This document shows positions 20,585 to 31,312 of a stretch of DNA of 64,000 nt, piece after piece; position 1 is the stretch's first letter, and every line of letters starts with the position of its first letter. The DNA comes from Psychrosphaera haliotis. Its GTDB lineage: Bacteria; Pseudomonadota; Gammaproteobacteria; Enterobacterales; Alteromonadaceae. The notes beneath the pieces were generated by a model that worked only from the letters and a program-made list of their open reading frames with translations, searched no databases and had not been told where the DNA came from. A program made the translations under genes and the position numbers. Location: contig NZ_WOCD01000005.1 of assembly GCF_009728465.1 (NCBI RefSeq), positions 248,001 through 312,000 of the forward strand, in the 5' to 3' direction.

Positions 20585-21565
20585 TTACTGGTTGTGATAA
20601 TCCAAACAGATTTTAACTTCTTGTTTAGAACCAAGAATAACTGGCACTCGTTCGTGCAATTCGGTTGGCTGTAAATCAAGGATGTTTTGTTCGCCAGTCG
20701 ATACTAAGCCACCAGCTTGCTCTACTAACATGCCCATTGGGTTTGCTTCATATAACAAGCGCAATTTATTTGGCTTTTCTGGGTTATCAGTATGTGCCGG
20801 GTAGGTAAATATTCCGCCACGACACAAAATGCGGTGCACGTCACCAACCATGCAGGCAATCCAACGCATATTGAAGTTTTTACCACGGATACCCGCTTTA
20901 CCATCTAGGATATCGCGGATATAACGTTGCATTGGTATATCCCACTTATGCTGATTAGAGCTATTAATTGCAAACTCTTTGGTTTCTTCAGGGATAGCAA
21001 TGTTATCTCGGGTTTTTAAGAAAGAACCGTGGGTTTTATCTAACGTATAAAAATCAACACCTTTACCGGTGGTTAACGCTAGAATCGTAGATGGACCATA
21101 CATAACATAACCTGCAGCCACTTGGTTACGGCCAGGCTGTAAAAAGTCTTGTTCGGTAATTGGCGTACCATCTAACTTATCTTCTGGTACTGGTAAAATA
21201 GAGAAAATAGTACCCGTTAAACTATTCACATCAATATTTGAGCTACCATCAAGCGGGTCAAAGGCAACTAAAAAGCGACCGCCATGCTCGCCTTCAACAA
21301 TATAGTCCTCTTCTTCCGACGCTATAGCTCTTACAAAACCAGACTCAAGCAACATGTCTTTAAGTAACTGATTAGATAGTATGTCTAACTTTTTTTGTGT
21401 CTCACCTTGTATGTTTTCATTCAGGGTTGAACCAAGCACGCCAGACAAATCAGCTTGTCCCACACGAAAAGAGATATCCTTACAGGCTGCCAAAATGGTT
21501 CTGATCAGTGAGATCAAATCTAATTCCACGCCATCTTTACGCAATTCAGGTGCGAGTCTTTTCAT
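20585..21565 (-). CDS. fbp: Fructose-1,6-bisphosphatase, class I
   Basis: Fbp removes the 1-phosphate of fructose 1,6-bisphosphate, the committed step of gluconeogenesis. The 326-residue protein shows the class I signatures: [33 protein letters not shown] with the metal-binding Asp residues near 111-114, and [20 protein letters not shown] near the C-terminus. The length is normal for bacteria. It is monocistronic here, divergent from the metalloprotease gene. I see no clear terminator in the 234-base gap before ppaC. Confidence 0.96.
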   Translation of the reverse strand: MKRLAPELRKDGVELDLISLIRTILAACKDISFRVGQADLSGVLGSTLNENIQGETQKKLDILSNQLLKDMLLESGFVRAIASEEEDYIVEGEHGGRFLVAFDPLDGSSNIDVNSLTGTIFSILPVPEDKLDGTPITEQDFLQPGRNQVAAGYVMYGPSTILALTTGKGVDFYTLDKTHGSFLKTRDNIAIPEETKEFAINSSNQHKWDIPMQRYIRDILDGKAGIRGKNFNMRWIACMVGDVHRILCRGGIFTYPAHTDNPEKPNKLRLLYEANPMGMLVEQAGGLVSTGEQNILDLQPTELHERVPVILGSKQEVKICLDYHNQ

Positions 21566-21911
21566 TGTAATTAAAGCCTTTTATCTAATTTTATTGCCAA
21601 TAGGAAACACTTAAAGGCAAGTTAATAAACTTTCACATCAAACACTAATTTAAAAGTGGGAGTGCGTTTTTATGATGCCGCTATTCTAACCAATTTTTAA
21701 GCTGAGTTGCAGTATTTTGGATCAAATTTATGAAAACATTCAATACAACTTACAGAGTTTACTTTTCATCTTTAACGTTTAACCTTTTTAGGCCAACTTA
21801 ATTATCAGCACTCGTTAAGTTATTGGTTCACTTCATTATGAATCTGCGGCACACTAAAATAGTATAAATAAGAGTCAAGCTACTAAAACTTATATGGTTT
21901 CGGGAATAACT
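21566..21911. other. Divergent intergenic region between fbp and the metalloprotease gene
   Basis: These 346 bases are AT-rich and must carry the promoters of both divergent genes. I see no confident operator, RNA gene or repeat. A GGGAA ribosome site for the plus-strand gene lies at its right end. Confidence 0.5.
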
Positions 21912-24317
21912 ATGAAAACAATTCGTCTTATAACAAGTATAACCATCATTTTTTGCTGTTTTATGACAGCCAACGCCGTTGCGAGTGTTAAATCAATTGC
22001 AGACTTTACTAACGGTATGCTTAAGGTTGATGGGTATTTTACGTTCTATTATGACAAACAAAATGACCAACTCTTTTTGCAAGTAGACCAGCAAAACGAA
22101 CCATTTTTATTTCAAAGTAGTCTTCCTCGAGGCTTAGGCTCTAACGATATTGGCTTAGACCGCGGTCAGTTAGGCTCCACGCGAGTCGTTCAGTTTGAAA
22201 GTTATGGCAATAAAGTGCTTTTAACTCAGTTGAATATGGATTATCGCGCTAATAGTGATAACAGAGCCGAGCAGAAAAGCGTTGAAGAGGCTTTTGCGAA
22301 ATCAGTAATTTACGGCTTCGAAATCAAAGCAAAGGATCGTGGCACAGTTATAATCGACTATACGCCATTCTTGTTGAGTGATATTCACGGTGTTGCAAAA
22401 ACACTCAAATCGAGAAAACAAGGAAGTTATAGACCGGTAAAAAATAGAAGCGCTGTTCACTTTGCAAAAAGTAAGTCATTTCCTAAAAATACAGAGTTAG
22501 AGTCTATTGTTTCGTTTACTGGCACAAACCCTGGACAATACGTTAGACAAATAGCACCAGACAGTGAAAACATCACCGTTCACATGCATCACTCCCTTAT
22601 CAAATTACCAGACGACAAATACCAAGCTAGACGCTTTCACCCATTCAGTGGTTACTGGAGTATTAGCCATAAAGATTACGCCGTATCTCTTGATGAAAGT
22701 ATGGATGTAAAAGTTATTCCTAGGCACCGTTTAGATAAGAATACACCTATAACCTACTACCTAGACCCAGGTACACCAGAACCAGTAAGAGCAGCATTGC
22801 TAGAAGGTGCAAGATGGTGGAGCACAGCGTTTGAAGAAGCCGGTTTTAAAGACGGGTTTATCGTTAAAATGCTACCAGAACATGCAGATCCTATGGATGT
22901 GAGATACAACACCATTCAATGGGTTCACCGCGCGACAAGAGGCTGGAGTTATGGCTCTTCCGTTATTGATCCAAGAACCGGCGAAATTATTAAAGGTCAC
23001 GTTACTCTTGGTTCGCTGCGAGTAAGGCACGACTATTTACTGGGGCAAGGGCTCACTGGGCCATTTAATGATGGAGCAGAGTCAAACACAGACAAGATTA
23101 AAGAAATGGCCTTAGCTCGTATTCGTCAGCTAGCGGCCCATGAAGTTGGCCATACTTTAGGTATTGCTCATAACTTTGCTGCTTCTGCAAACAACAGAGC
23201 GTCTGTTATGGACTATCCGCATCCATTTGTGGAGCTAATAGATGCCAAAATCGACTTATCAAACGCGTATGCAGAAGGCATAGGCGAGTGGGATAAGTAC
23301 GTTATTAAATATGGTTACCAAAAATTTGAAAACCCAGAACAAGAAGCCAAAGCCTTAGCATCATTAATTAGCAGTACGCAGGATAAAGGCCTACTTTATA
23401 TGTCTGACTCGGATGCTCGACCAAGCAGTGGCGCACACCCAACCGGCCATCTATGGGATAACGGCAAAGACGCCGCCGCAGAGTTAACTCGAGTAATGCA
23501 AGTGAGAGGCGTCGCATTAAAAAACTTTGGTCTTAATAACTTGGCATTTGACCGACCTATTTCAGACTTACAAGAAATCTTGATGCCAATCTATTTTTAT
23601 CACAGATACCAAACCACTGCCGCGGTTAAACTGATTGGCGGTGTAAATTATGACTATGTAGTGAAGGAACGCGACAGCAAAAGCAGTGCAACAAATGCGA
23701 GGCCGGTAAGTTTTGAGCATCAATCACAAGCTTTATCTGCTTTGTTAGCTACTTTGCAAAACGAAAACCTAACCTTACCTAAATCTATTATTAGTTTAAT
23801 TCCACCTAAGGCATATGGTAATTACCGCAATAGAGAGAGCGGTCCCACGAAAACGGGATTAGCTTTTGATCCGGTGACACTCGCGTCAGCCGCTGCAAAC
23901 CATACATTATCCGCATTACTAAATAGCGCTAGGCTCACTCGAATAGCACAGCAATCTAACCTGAATAGTAAATACTGGACGGTAGGTGAGTATTTACAAA
24001 CAATATTACAAAATACTATAAAGCAACCGTCAAGCGCCGGGCTAAACTCCGCGGTTCAGCAACGAGTTAATGCTGTTACTATTGAACTGATGATGAGTCG
24101 TTTGCTTGCTGAGTCTACTCCTATTGAAGTAAAGAGTGATTTATTCAATGAGTTGTCGCAGCTAAATGAGTGGCTTAAAAAAGAGTCCCATAACGCAAGT
24201 TCGGGCCAACGAGGCTTTTACCGCCTACTCAGTCATCACTTATCATGGTATTTTGAACATAGAAAATGGCTACCCTTGGTAGATCTCAGTACAATGCCAC
24301 CAGGCTCTCCAATTTAA
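21912..24317 (+). CDS. Secreted zinc-dependent metalloprotease (DUF5117/DUF4953 type)
   Basis: This 801-residue exported protease-like protein has a signal peptide covering about residues 1-26 (MKTIRLITSITIIFCCFMTA). The gluzincin/metzincin-style zinc site is HEVGHTLGIAHNF, with ligands His410, His414 and His420 and catalytic Glu411. The order DUF5118-like start, DUF5117 in the first half, and DUF4953 around the zinc site fits the bacterial family. It is common in marine Alteromonadales and Bacteroidetes and has no defined substrate. ATG 21912 is preferred over 21894 because of the GGGAA site and the signal peptide. mpl follows 13 bases later. Confidence 0.88.
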   Translation: MKTIRLITSITIIFCCFMTANAVASVKSIADFTNGMLKVDGYFTFYYDKQNDQLFLQVDQQNEPFLFQSSLPRGLGSNDIGLDRGQLGSTRVVQFESYGNKVLLTQLNMDYRANSDNRAEQKSVEEAFAKSVIYGFEIKAKDRGTVIIDYTPFLLSDIHGVAKTLKSRKQGSYRPVKNRSAVHFAKSKSFPKNTELESIVSFTGTNPGQYVRQIAPDSENITVHMHHSLIKLPDDKYQARRFHPFSGYWSISHKDYAVSLDESMDVKVIPRHRLDKNTPITYYLDPGTPEPVRAALLEGARWWSTAFEEAGFKDGFIVKMLPEHADPMDVRYNTIQWVHRATRGWSYGSSVIDPRTGEIIKGHVTLGSLRVRHDYLLGQGLTGPFNDGAESNTDKIKEMALARIRQLAAHEVGHTLGIAHNFAASANNRASVMDYPHPFVELIDAKIDLSNAYAEGIGEWDKYVIKYGYQKFENPEQEAKALASLISSTQDKGLLYMSDSDARPSSGAHPTGHLWDNGKDAAAELTRVMQVRGVALKNFGLNNLAFDRPISDLQEILMPIYFYHRYQTTAAVKLIGGVNYDYVVKERDSKSSATNARPVSFEHQSQALSALLATLQNENLTLPKSIISLIPPKAYGNYRNRESGPTKTGLAFDPVTLASAAANHTLSALLNSARLTRIAQQSNLNSKYWTVGEYLQTILQNTIKQPSSAGLNSAVQQRVNAVTIELMMSRLLAESTPIEVKSDLFNELSQLNEWLKKESHNASSGQRGFYRLLSHHLSWYFEHRKWLPLVDLSTMPPGSPI

Positions 24318-24330
24318 GCAGTAGTGTATT

Positions 24331-25716
24331 ATGCATATTCATATTTTAGGTATTTGCGGCACCTTTATGGGCGGTATTGCCGCCATCGCCAAACAACTAG
24401 GTCACAAAGTCACAGGATCAGATTTAAATGTTTATCCGCCAATGTCGACTCAGTTAGAGCAACTTGGCATCGAACTAACTAAAGGCTGGGATGAGGCACA
24501 ATTTAAGTCAGAACCTGATTTAGTCATTATTGGCAACGCTATGTCTAGAGGGAACCCTGCCGTAGAGTATGTATTGGCACGAAACCTAGCTTATACCTCA
24601 GGTCCAGAGTGGCTTAAGCGGGAAGTATTGCAAAATAGATGGATAGTTGCAGCATCAGGAACCCACGGTAAAACAACCACCTCGGGAATGGTAGCTTGGC
24701 TATTGGAATCCTGTGGAATGAACCCTGGTTATTTGATAGGTGGCGTACCTGGCAATTTTGATGTTTCCGCGAGATTAGGTGACAGTCCGTTCTTTGTTAT
24801 AGAAGCCGATGAATATGACACCGCGTTTTTTGATAAGCGCAGCAAGTTTGTTCACTACCTTCCTAAAACATTGATCATTAACAACCTTGAGTTTGATCAT
24901 GCCGATATATTTAAAGATATTGAGGCGATTAAAACGCAGTTCCATCACTTGATGAGAATATTGCCTAATAACGGTTTGCTGATCACTAATCCTGAAGATC
25001 AATATATAAAAGAAACCTTAGAAATGGGCTGTTGGAGTCCAATAGAAAGCGTTGAGGCCTCAGGTAAAACTAAATCAACTGCGGCGCACTGGCAGGTAAA
25101 TGTCATTCCTAATGAGCATGGCCTTAAAGATGGTAGTCACTTTGAAGTTCTATTAAACGGTGAAAGTATTGGTACGGTGAAGTGGTCTTTAACGGGCTTA
25201 CACAATATACATAACGGTTTGGCCGCTCTTGCCGCTGCCAGACATTGCGGCATGGAAATCACACACTGTGTGCAGGCGTTAAGTGCTTTTACTAACGCAA
25301 AACGCCGAATGGAAGTGCTACTCGAGCATAATGATATAACACTTTATGATGACTTTGCTCACCACCCTACCGCCATTAAAACCACGTTGGAAGGCTTAAG
25401 AGCTAAAGTAGGCAGCAATAGAATAATTGCGATTTTGGAGCCTCGCTCAAATACCATGAAGATGGGTGTTCACAATTCAACGCTTGCGTCTTCATGGCAA
25501 GATGCTGACGAGGTCTTGGTTTTAAATACAGATAAAAACTGGTCACTTGATTTAGCTGAAAATCAAACACACTTAAATATTTTCAACAGTATAGATGCTA
25601 TTATCCAGCATGTGGTTGAACTCTTAGAGCCTAATGACCATATTGTTGTCATGAGTAATGGCGGTTTTGGTGGTATCCATCAAAAACTTAAGAATGTAAT
25701 TTTACAGCAAGGCTAA
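24331..25716 (+). CDS. mpl: UDP-N-acetylmuramate:L-Ala-gamma-D-Glu-meso-Dap ligase
   Basis: Mpl reattaches recycled murein tripeptide to UDP-MurNAc, saving cell-wall material. The 461-residue Mur ligase begins MHIHILGICGTFMGG and has the ATP-binding ASGTHGKTTTSGM loop near residue 108. EADEYDTAFFDKRSKF is a hallmark of Mpl as opposed to MurC. The C-terminal domain carries YDDFAHHPTAI, also family-specific. It overlaps no neighbour; ubiX follows 8 bases later, an order found in several gammaproteobacteria. Confidence 0.95.
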   Translation: MHIHILGICGTFMGGIAAIAKQLGHKVTGSDLNVYPPMSTQLEQLGIELTKGWDEAQFKSEPDLVIIGNAMSRGNPAVEYVLARNLAYTSGPEWLKREVLQNRWIVAASGTHGKTTTSGMVAWLLESCGMNPGYLIGGVPGNFDVSARLGDSPFFVIEADEYDTAFFDKRSKFVHYLPKTLIINNLEFDHADIFKDIEAIKTQFHHLMRILPNNGLLITNPEDQYIKETLEMGCWSPIESVEASGKTKSTAAHWQVNVIPNEHGLKDGSHFEVLLNGESIGTVKWSLTGLHNIHNGLAALAAARHCGMEITHCVQALSAFTNAKRRMEVLLEHNDITLYDDFAHHPTAIKTTLEGLRAKVGSNRIIAILEPRSNTMKMGVHNSTLASSWQDADEVLVLNTDKNWSLDLAENQTHLNIFNSIDAIIQHVVELLEPNDHIVVMSNGGFGGIHQKLKNVILQQG

Positions 25717-25724
25717 TCGTCTTT

Positions 25725-26395
25725 ATGACTGAACAAAGTAGCAACACTTTTAATAGCACCTCAGACAGCTCATTTAATAGTTCTGAGTTTGATCGCCGTA
25801 TAACAATTGCGATGACTGGAGCCTCAGGTGCGCCTTATGCATTTGAGCTTATTCAACAGCTCGTTGATAAAACATCCAGATTTATCTTTTGCTTTCATCG
25901 GCTGCAAAGGTAGTTTTAAAAACCGAAATGTCGTTAGACATGCCAAGCGCACCGACTCAGTCCACACAATGGTGCCAAACCCATTTTTCAGCAAAACCAG
26001 GTCAAGTTATAGTGCTTGGCAAAGAAGAGTGGTTTAGCCCGCCAGCGTCAGGCTCAGCAGCGCCAAAACAAATGGTAGTGCTGCCCTGCTCTACCGGTAC
26101 ACTATCGGCAATAGCAACTGGCAGCTCAGACAACCTAATTGAAAGAGCCGCTGACGTAGTGATAAAAGAACGGGGTCAATTGATCCTTGTACCGCGCGAA
26201 ACACCATTTTCATCTATTCATTTAGAAAATATGCTGAAATTGTCTAACCTAGGTGTAACAATTATGCCTGCGGCACCGGGTTTCTATCATCATCCCAAAG
26301 AAATTAAAGACCTTGTTCAATTTATGGTTGCTAGAGTCATGGATCATTTAAATATTGAACAATCACTAGTTCCTAGATGGGGCTATACTCGTTAA
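25725..26395 (+). CDS. ubiX: Flavin prenyltransferase UbiX (one apparent frameshift)
   Basis: UbiX attaches a dimethylallyl group to FMN, making the prenyl-FMN cofactor of the UbiD decarboxylase in ubiquinone synthesis. The first frame gives [20 protein letters not shown] after a Ser/Asn-rich leader of about 26 residues; the second gives [14 protein letters not shown] through the [15 protein letters not shown] and [11 protein letters not shown] motifs. Adding one A to the A4 run at 25869-25872 joins them as [17 protein letters not shown], giving 223 residues. All catalytic segments are intact after repair, so I read the break as a sequencing indel. It sits between mpl and yadG. Confidence 0.88.
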
Positions 26396-26422
26396 TCAAA
26401 TATACAGAGAAACTTGAATTCT

Positions 26423-27358
26423 ATGTTTGCATTAGAAATAAAAGATTTAAAAAAGACCTATCAGTCAAAAAACAGAACGGTAGAGGCTTTAAAAGGTATT
26501 AATCTAACGGTGGAAGAAGGCGACTTTTTTGCACTGTTAGGCCCAAATGGCGCTGGTAAGTCTACGACTATTGGTGTGATTAGCTCATTGGTAAACAAAT
26601 CTTCAGGAAGCGTGAAAGTATTTGGCCATGACATTGACTCCAGCCTTGAAGACGCTAAGTCTCATATCGGTTTAGTACCGCAGGAATTTAACTTTAACCA
26701 GTTTGAAACGGTGCTGCAAATTGTTGTTAACCAAGCTGGATATTATGGCGTAGAACGCAAAGTTGCCCTTGAGCGTGCAGAAAAGTACTTAAAACAAACT
26801 GATCTTTGGGAGAAAAAAGACTCTCAAGCTCGCACATTATCTGGCGGTATGAAACGACGACTAATGATAGCAAGAGCCTTAATGCATGAGCCAAAGCTAT
26901 TGATTTTAGACGAACCAACCGCTGGCGTAGATATAGAAATTCGACGCAGTATGTGGGATGCCCTGCAAAAGCTTAATAAAGAAGGCATTACCATCATTTT
27001 GACAACCCATTATCTTGAAGAAGCAGAAATGCTTTGTCGCAATATTGCGATTATTGATAAAGGCGTTATTGGTGAAAACACTTCGATGAAAAGCCTTTTG
27101 TCTAAATTGAACGTGGAAACTTTTGTACTAGATACCGCCGAGTTTGACAAAGAACCAACAATTGCTGGATTTAATACAAATATTAAAGACAACCATACTA
27201 TCGAAGTGGAAGTACTTAAAGAGCAAGGCTTGAACAGTGTATTTACTCAATTAACAGAGCAAGGTATTCAAGTTCTAAGTATGCGAAATAAAGCCAATCG
27301 ATTAGAAGAGTTATTTGTTCGATTAGTAGAAGACGGTAAAAAAGGAGCAAACGCGTAA
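26423..27358 (+). CDS. yadG: ABC transporter ATP-binding protein, YadG type
   Basis: This is a 311-residue ATPase, closely collinear with E. coli YadG. Walker A is GPNGAGKST near residue 38, the signature is LSGGMKRRL and Walker B is LLILDEPTAGVD, followed by a TTHYLEEAE switch. The C-terminal RNKANRLEELFVRLV segment is typical of this exporter subgroup. I start at ATG 26423, which aligns with YadG; a TTG at 26414 is an alternative. The yadH permease overlaps its stop by one base, so the pair is translationally coupled. The substrate is unknown. Confidence 0.92.
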   Translation: MFALEIKDLKKTYQSKNRTVEALKGINLTVEEGDFFALLGPNGAGKSTTIGVISSLVNKSSGSVKVFGHDIDSSLEDAKSHIGLVPQEFNFNQFETVLQIVVNQAGYYGVERKVALERAEKYLKQTDLWEKKDSQARTLSGGMKRRLMIARALMHEPKLLILDEPTAGVDIEIRRSMWDALQKLNKEGITIILTTHYLEEAEMLCRNIAIIDKGVIGENTSMKSLLSKLNVETFVLDTAEFDKEPTIAGFNTNIKDNHTIEVEVLKEQGLNSVFTQLTEQGIQVLSMRNKANRLEELFVRLVEDGKKGANA

Positions 27359-28125
27359 TGGGCAGTTATTCAGTAGCGTTAAGAGCTATATTAATAAAAG
27401 AGTGCACTCGATTTCTAAGAATATGGGTTCAAACCCTAGTGCCACCTGCTATTACGATGACATTGTATTTCGTTATTTTTGGTAATCTAATAGGTTCTAG
27501 AATTGGCCAAATGGGCGGATTTGACTACATGTCTTTTATTGTCCCGGGTTTAATCATGATGTCGGTGATCACTAACTCGTATTCAAATGTGGCAAGTTCC
27601 TTTTATAGTGCAAAATTCCAGCGAAACATTGAGGAAATGCTCGTAGCACCGGTTCCAAACTTTGTCATTGTACTTGGCTTTATTGGCGGCGGAATGTTGC
27701 GAGGTTTGCTGGTTGGCTTAATCGTAACGTGTGTATCGCTATTGTTTGTTGATATTCAAATACACAGTGTACTTACATTAATTATTACTGTGCTAATGAC
27801 CTCTATGGTGTTTTCCTTAGCTGGGTTAATTAACGCTATTTTTGCTAATTCATTTGACGATATCTCAATTATACCTACTTTTATTCTAACCCCACTGACT
27901 TATCTTGGTGGCGTTTTCTATAGCTTGAGTTTATTGCCTGAGTTTTGGCAGTCTGTTTCTAAAATAAACCCAATTGTATATATGGTTAACGCTTTTAGGT
28001 ACGGATTCCTAGGCGTGTCAGATGTTGACCTTTCAGTCGCTATATCAATGATTGTGGGCTTTGTAGTTATATTCTTTACAATTGCGATGACACTTATTAA
28101 CAAAGGAATTGGAATACGCAGCTAA
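27358..28125 (+). CDS. yadH: ABC-2 type transporter permease, YadH type
   Basis: This 255-residue inner-membrane protein has six hydrophobic segments, a member of the ABC2_membrane family. The family motif is seen as LTPLTYLGGVFYSLSLLPEF near residues 181-200, followed by INPIVYMVNAFRYGFLG. Its ATG overlaps the stop of yadG in a TAATG. The pair probably forms an exporter of lipid-like or polysaccharide cargo, by analogy only. A perfect 9-bp hairpin without a T-run follows at 28226. Confidence 0.92.
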   Translation: MGSYSVALRAILIKECTRFLRIWVQTLVPPAITMTLYFVIFGNLIGSRIGQMGGFDYMSFIVPGLIMMSVITNSYSNVASSFYSAKFQRNIEEMLVAPVPNFVIVLGFIGGGMLRGLLVGLIVTCVSLLFVDIQIHSVLTLIITVLMTSMVFSLAGLINAIFANSFDDISIIPTFILTPLTYLGGVFYSLSLLPEFWQSVSKINPIVYMVNAFRYGFLGVSDVDLSVAISMIVGFVVIFFTIAMTLINKGIGIRS

Positions 28126-28225
28126 ATATTTATTTTTTAGTTTGCCTTGTTGAATTGGATTCTTTGTCTAAACTTAAGTCGTTACAAGTAGTTATGGTTA
28201 AATTACAACCAGACGAACATTAAAC

Positions 28226-28247
28226 AGCCCTTTATTATTAAAGGGCT
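28226..28247. repeat. Perfect 9-bp hairpin between yadH and the chemoreceptor gene
   Basis: AGCCCTTTA (28226-28234) pairs fully with TAAAGGGCT (28239-28247) around a 4-nt loop. No T-run follows on the plus strand, so it is not a standard terminator. It may protect a 3' end or mark a processing site. Confidence 0.6.
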
Positions 28248-28302
28248 AGCGGCAAGCGCCGATATACTAAATGCTCTCGACAAAACAATAGGTAGATGAA
28301 GT

Positions 28303-29922
28303 GTGAATAAATTTCAAAATCTCAGCGTTTTCATTAAGATTAATGTCATTACATTAATTGCATTAATTGCACTGATTATTGTAATTGTTTTAAATGCCCT
28401 AGCGAGTCAGGAAAACAATAAAAATATTGATGATCTAAAAGATCGTCGGTATCAAATCGCTAAAATATCCACAGCTAATTCATTTATCATAAATCGTATT
28501 GATGAGTTGTATAGCCAAGCCGTCTCGTTTGGAGATGAAGAGCTAATTTCAAAAGCTAATGAAGAATATCAAGTTCTTAAAAGAATATTGAAAGCATTCT
28601 TAAATTGGACCGAGCCAATCGTGCGAAATTAGAAACTTTTGAAGAAACCCTTGATCAATACAATACGATAGCTCAAGAAATAGTTACCTCTTTCTTGAGC
28701 GGAGATGCCGACTTCTCTGTCATTCAACAAAAGTCTTCTGAAAAAGCAGAGTTGTTTAAACAACTAAATGACAATTTAGAGCAATATAAATCCCAATCAG
28801 ACCGTGAGTATGTCGAGCTTGCAGAAAATGCAAAAGAACGGTCTGAAAATACCATAATGCAAAGTATTGCAGTCTCAGTGGTATTAGTAATTCTTATTGT
28901 ACTGCTTGGTGTATTCATTGGTCGTGTTATACGACAAGCAGCATCAGATGCTGCAGAAACGCTAGGTGAGCTTGCTAAAGGCGATGGCGATTTGAAATCA
29001 ACGCTAGACGTTCGAAGCGAAGATGAAATTGGCCAAATGTCGAAAAACTTCAATGGTTTTATGGAAGTACTAAGAGCCGCAATCAGTGACGTAATGGCTG
29101 TAGTACAACCGCTTTTAGATAATTCCACTCGATTAATACAACGTATGGAAGTTGCCGAATCCGCAATGCATAAGCAAAGTGAAGACTCGGAGATGGTTAA
29201 ACAATCCATGGAAGAGATGAACCAAAGTGTTAATGAGATTTCTAACTCAGCTAATGAAGCAGCAGTAGCAACGGAAAACGCAGAGAAACGAAGCCAATCA
29301 AAGTTTAGATATCTTGAACCAGTCAATGGCGGTATCTCAAGCTCTAAACAACGAGATTAAAGGTGCATCTTCAGTTATCCATAAGTTAGCGCAAGACACC
29401 CAAAACGTTAATCAAATTCTAGACGTAATAACGTCAATCGCTGAACAAACAAACTTACTGGCCCTTAACGCCGCAATTGAAGCTGCGAGAGCCGGTGAAC
29501 AAGGTCGAGGTTTTGCGGTTGTAGCAGATGAAGTCCGAGAGCTAGCTTCAAGAACATCAAAATCTACAACTGAGATTCGAGAGTTATTAAATGCGTTAAC
29601 GGAAGCTGCAACAGCTTCAGTTGACTCGATGGAAAGTGCAAGTGCTCAAGCTGAGCGCAACGAAGAATATGCTGCGCAAACAGGCAAGTCCGTTAATAAA
29701 ATCGCTGGACACATTAATACGATCAACGGTTTAAATACTCAAATAGCGACAGCTACTGAAGAGCAAACTTCTGTTGCGAATACGGTAATGACAAACGTGA
29801 ACGATATGAACCAGTCAATTGGTAGCTCTCTTGAAGCGTTGGATGGTATTAGGGACGTATCGAAGAGTCTCCATACACTGTCTGATGATCTACTTGAAGC
29901 GGCGTCCAAATTTAAGCTTTAA
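28303..29922 (+). CDS. Methyl-accepting chemotaxis protein (two apparent frameshifts)
   Basis: Three frames join into a 539-residue chemoreceptor. The GTG start at 28303 leads to TM1 (about residues 11-33), a helical periplasmic domain, TM2 near [20 protein letters not shown], a HAMP domain, and the signalling hairpin tip [20 protein letters not shown]. Frame 1 to 2 is restored by one extra A in the A4 run at 28579-28582. Frame 2 to 3 is restored by dropping one A of GAAAC at 29285-29289, giving [18 protein letters not shown]. Net length is unchanged by the two opposite indels. The ligand is unknown. A terminator follows. Confidence 0.85.
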
Positions 29923-29945
29923 GCTGCAATTATTAGATTTGATAA

Positions 29946-29971
29946 AAAAAGGTCGCTCAGCGGCCTTTTTT
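29946..29971 (+). terminator. Intrinsic terminator after the chemoreceptor gene
   Basis: AAGGTCGC pairs with GCGGCCTT (one G-U pair) around a 3-nt loop, followed by T's, about 25 bases past the stop. Confidence 0.88.
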
Positions 29972-30031
29972 GTTTTCTATTTCGGTGTTCATTTTGATAG
30001 ACTTTAAAGCCAAATTTGCTTCCTCACATTA

Positions 30032-31150
30032 ATGGATTCCCTCTCAATGAATTTGGCTCAATCTGTACTTGCTGTAAATGATGATCTTCCTATCAAAACA
30101 AACTTACCTGTACACAGCGGTAAAGTCCGATCTGTATATTGGTTAAAGGCTGAAGATAGCCAACGCCTTATTGCTGAGAAGAACTATGACGTAGAGCCCA
30201 ATACACCGCTAGCAATTATGGTTATTAGCGATCGTATCTCAGCTTTTGATTGTGTTTGGCATGGTGAAGGTGGATTACAAGGTGTACCAGGTAAAGGTGC
30301 AGCACTAAATGCAATTTCAAATCATTGGTTCAGCTTGTTTAAGCAACATGGTCTTGCTGATAGTCATATTTTAGATATCCCTCACCCTTTTGTTTGGATA
30401 GTCCAAAAAGCAAAACCAGTCATGATAGAAGCCATTGCTCGGCAGTACATTACAGGCTCTATGTGGAGAAGCTATGAAAAAGGCGAACGCGAATTTTGCG
30501 GTATTACTCTTCCAGAAGGATTGAGCAAAGACCAAAAGCTACCAGAAAAACTCATTACGCCATCAACCAAAGGTATCTTAAAAGGTATACCTAATGTGCC
30601 TGAAGCTGATGATGCCAACATTGCGAATAAAGATATTATCGATAATTTTGATGCCTTTAATTTTAAGTCAAAAGAAGATGTTAGCCTTTATCAACGTCTT
30701 TTACTGGAAGGTTTTGACTTAATTAGCACAGAGCTAGCAAAAATAGATCAAACATTTGTAGATACAAAATTTGAGTTTGGCTACGTTAAAAATTCTGCTG
30801 GTACCGATAAGCTAATTTATATGGATGAAGTAGGCACACCAGACTCTTCGCGTATTTGGGATACGGCAGAATATAACAATGGCAATATAGTAGAGAACTC
30901 TAAAGAAGGCTTCAGACAGATGCTTTTGAATCACTTCCCAGATCCAGATATTTTACTTAACAAAAATCGTATGCCAGAGCGTGAAGCGTTGGCAAAAAAT
31001 AACGCACTACCCGCAGAAGCTTTAATGGACGTTTCTAGAACATATAGAAACATAGCTGAGAAAATTACAGGTCGCACAATTCAATTATCTGAAAACCCAA
31101 AAGAAGAAATCATCAATATCCTTAAATCAGATTTTGATTTAATAAAGTAA
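30032..31150 (+). CDS. purC: SAICAR synthetase (purine synthesis)
   Basis: PurC joins aspartate to CAIR in the eighth step of purine synthesis. This is the long, eukaryote-like form (372 residues, against about 237 in E. coli), usual in Shewanella and Colwellia relatives. The signature motifs include [40 protein letters not shown] and [16 protein letters not shown]. The ATG at 30032 is used; 30047 is an alternative and neither has a clear ribosome site. A PurR-like palindrome (GCCAAATTTGC) overlaps 30009-30019 but is only a partial match. Confidence 0.94.
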   Translation: MDSLSMNLAQSVLAVNDDLPIKTNLPVHSGKVRSVYWLKAEDSQRLIAEKNYDVEPNTPLAIMVISDRISAFDCVWHGEGGLQGVPGKGAALNAISNHWFSLFKQHGLADSHILDIPHPFVWIVQKAKPVMIEAIARQYITGSMWRSYEKGEREFCGITLPEGLSKDQKLPEKLITPSTKGILKGIPNVPEADDANIANKDIIDNFDAFNFKSKEDVSLYQRLLLEGFDLISTELAKIDQTFVDTKFEFGYVKNSAGTDKLIYMDEVGTPDSSRIWDTAEYNNGNIVENSKEGFRQMLLNHFPDPDILLNKNRMPEREALAKNNALPAEALMDVSRTYRNIAEKITGRTIQLSENPKEEIINILKSDFDLIK

Positions 31151-31312
31151 CCACTGTAAACCTTAGCAAAGGCATGTTTTTAATAACAATCCTCTATTGA
31201 GAGCATGCCGTTTTAATAAAAATAATTACTCAATATCGCTACATCTATTTATTTTTTGCCTACAGTCAGTAATGTCAGTACACTGGTTATGAGCGATTTT
31301 ATTGGGGTATTT

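Noticed and set aside
28724..29326. A 200-codon minus-strand ORF.
   Set aside because: It is antisense to the chemoreceptor and Ser-rich, a shadow of heptad-rich coding on the other strand.
30007..30022. PurR-like operator before purC.
   Set aside because: Only a central GCCAAATTTGC matches; it misses the outer consensus bases and lies very close to the start codon, so I do not list it as a site.
31256..31312. Longer N-terminus for the cupredoxin-like protein.
   Set aside because: It would place a 19-residue leader before a complete signal peptide; the ATG at 31313 has a GGGG site.
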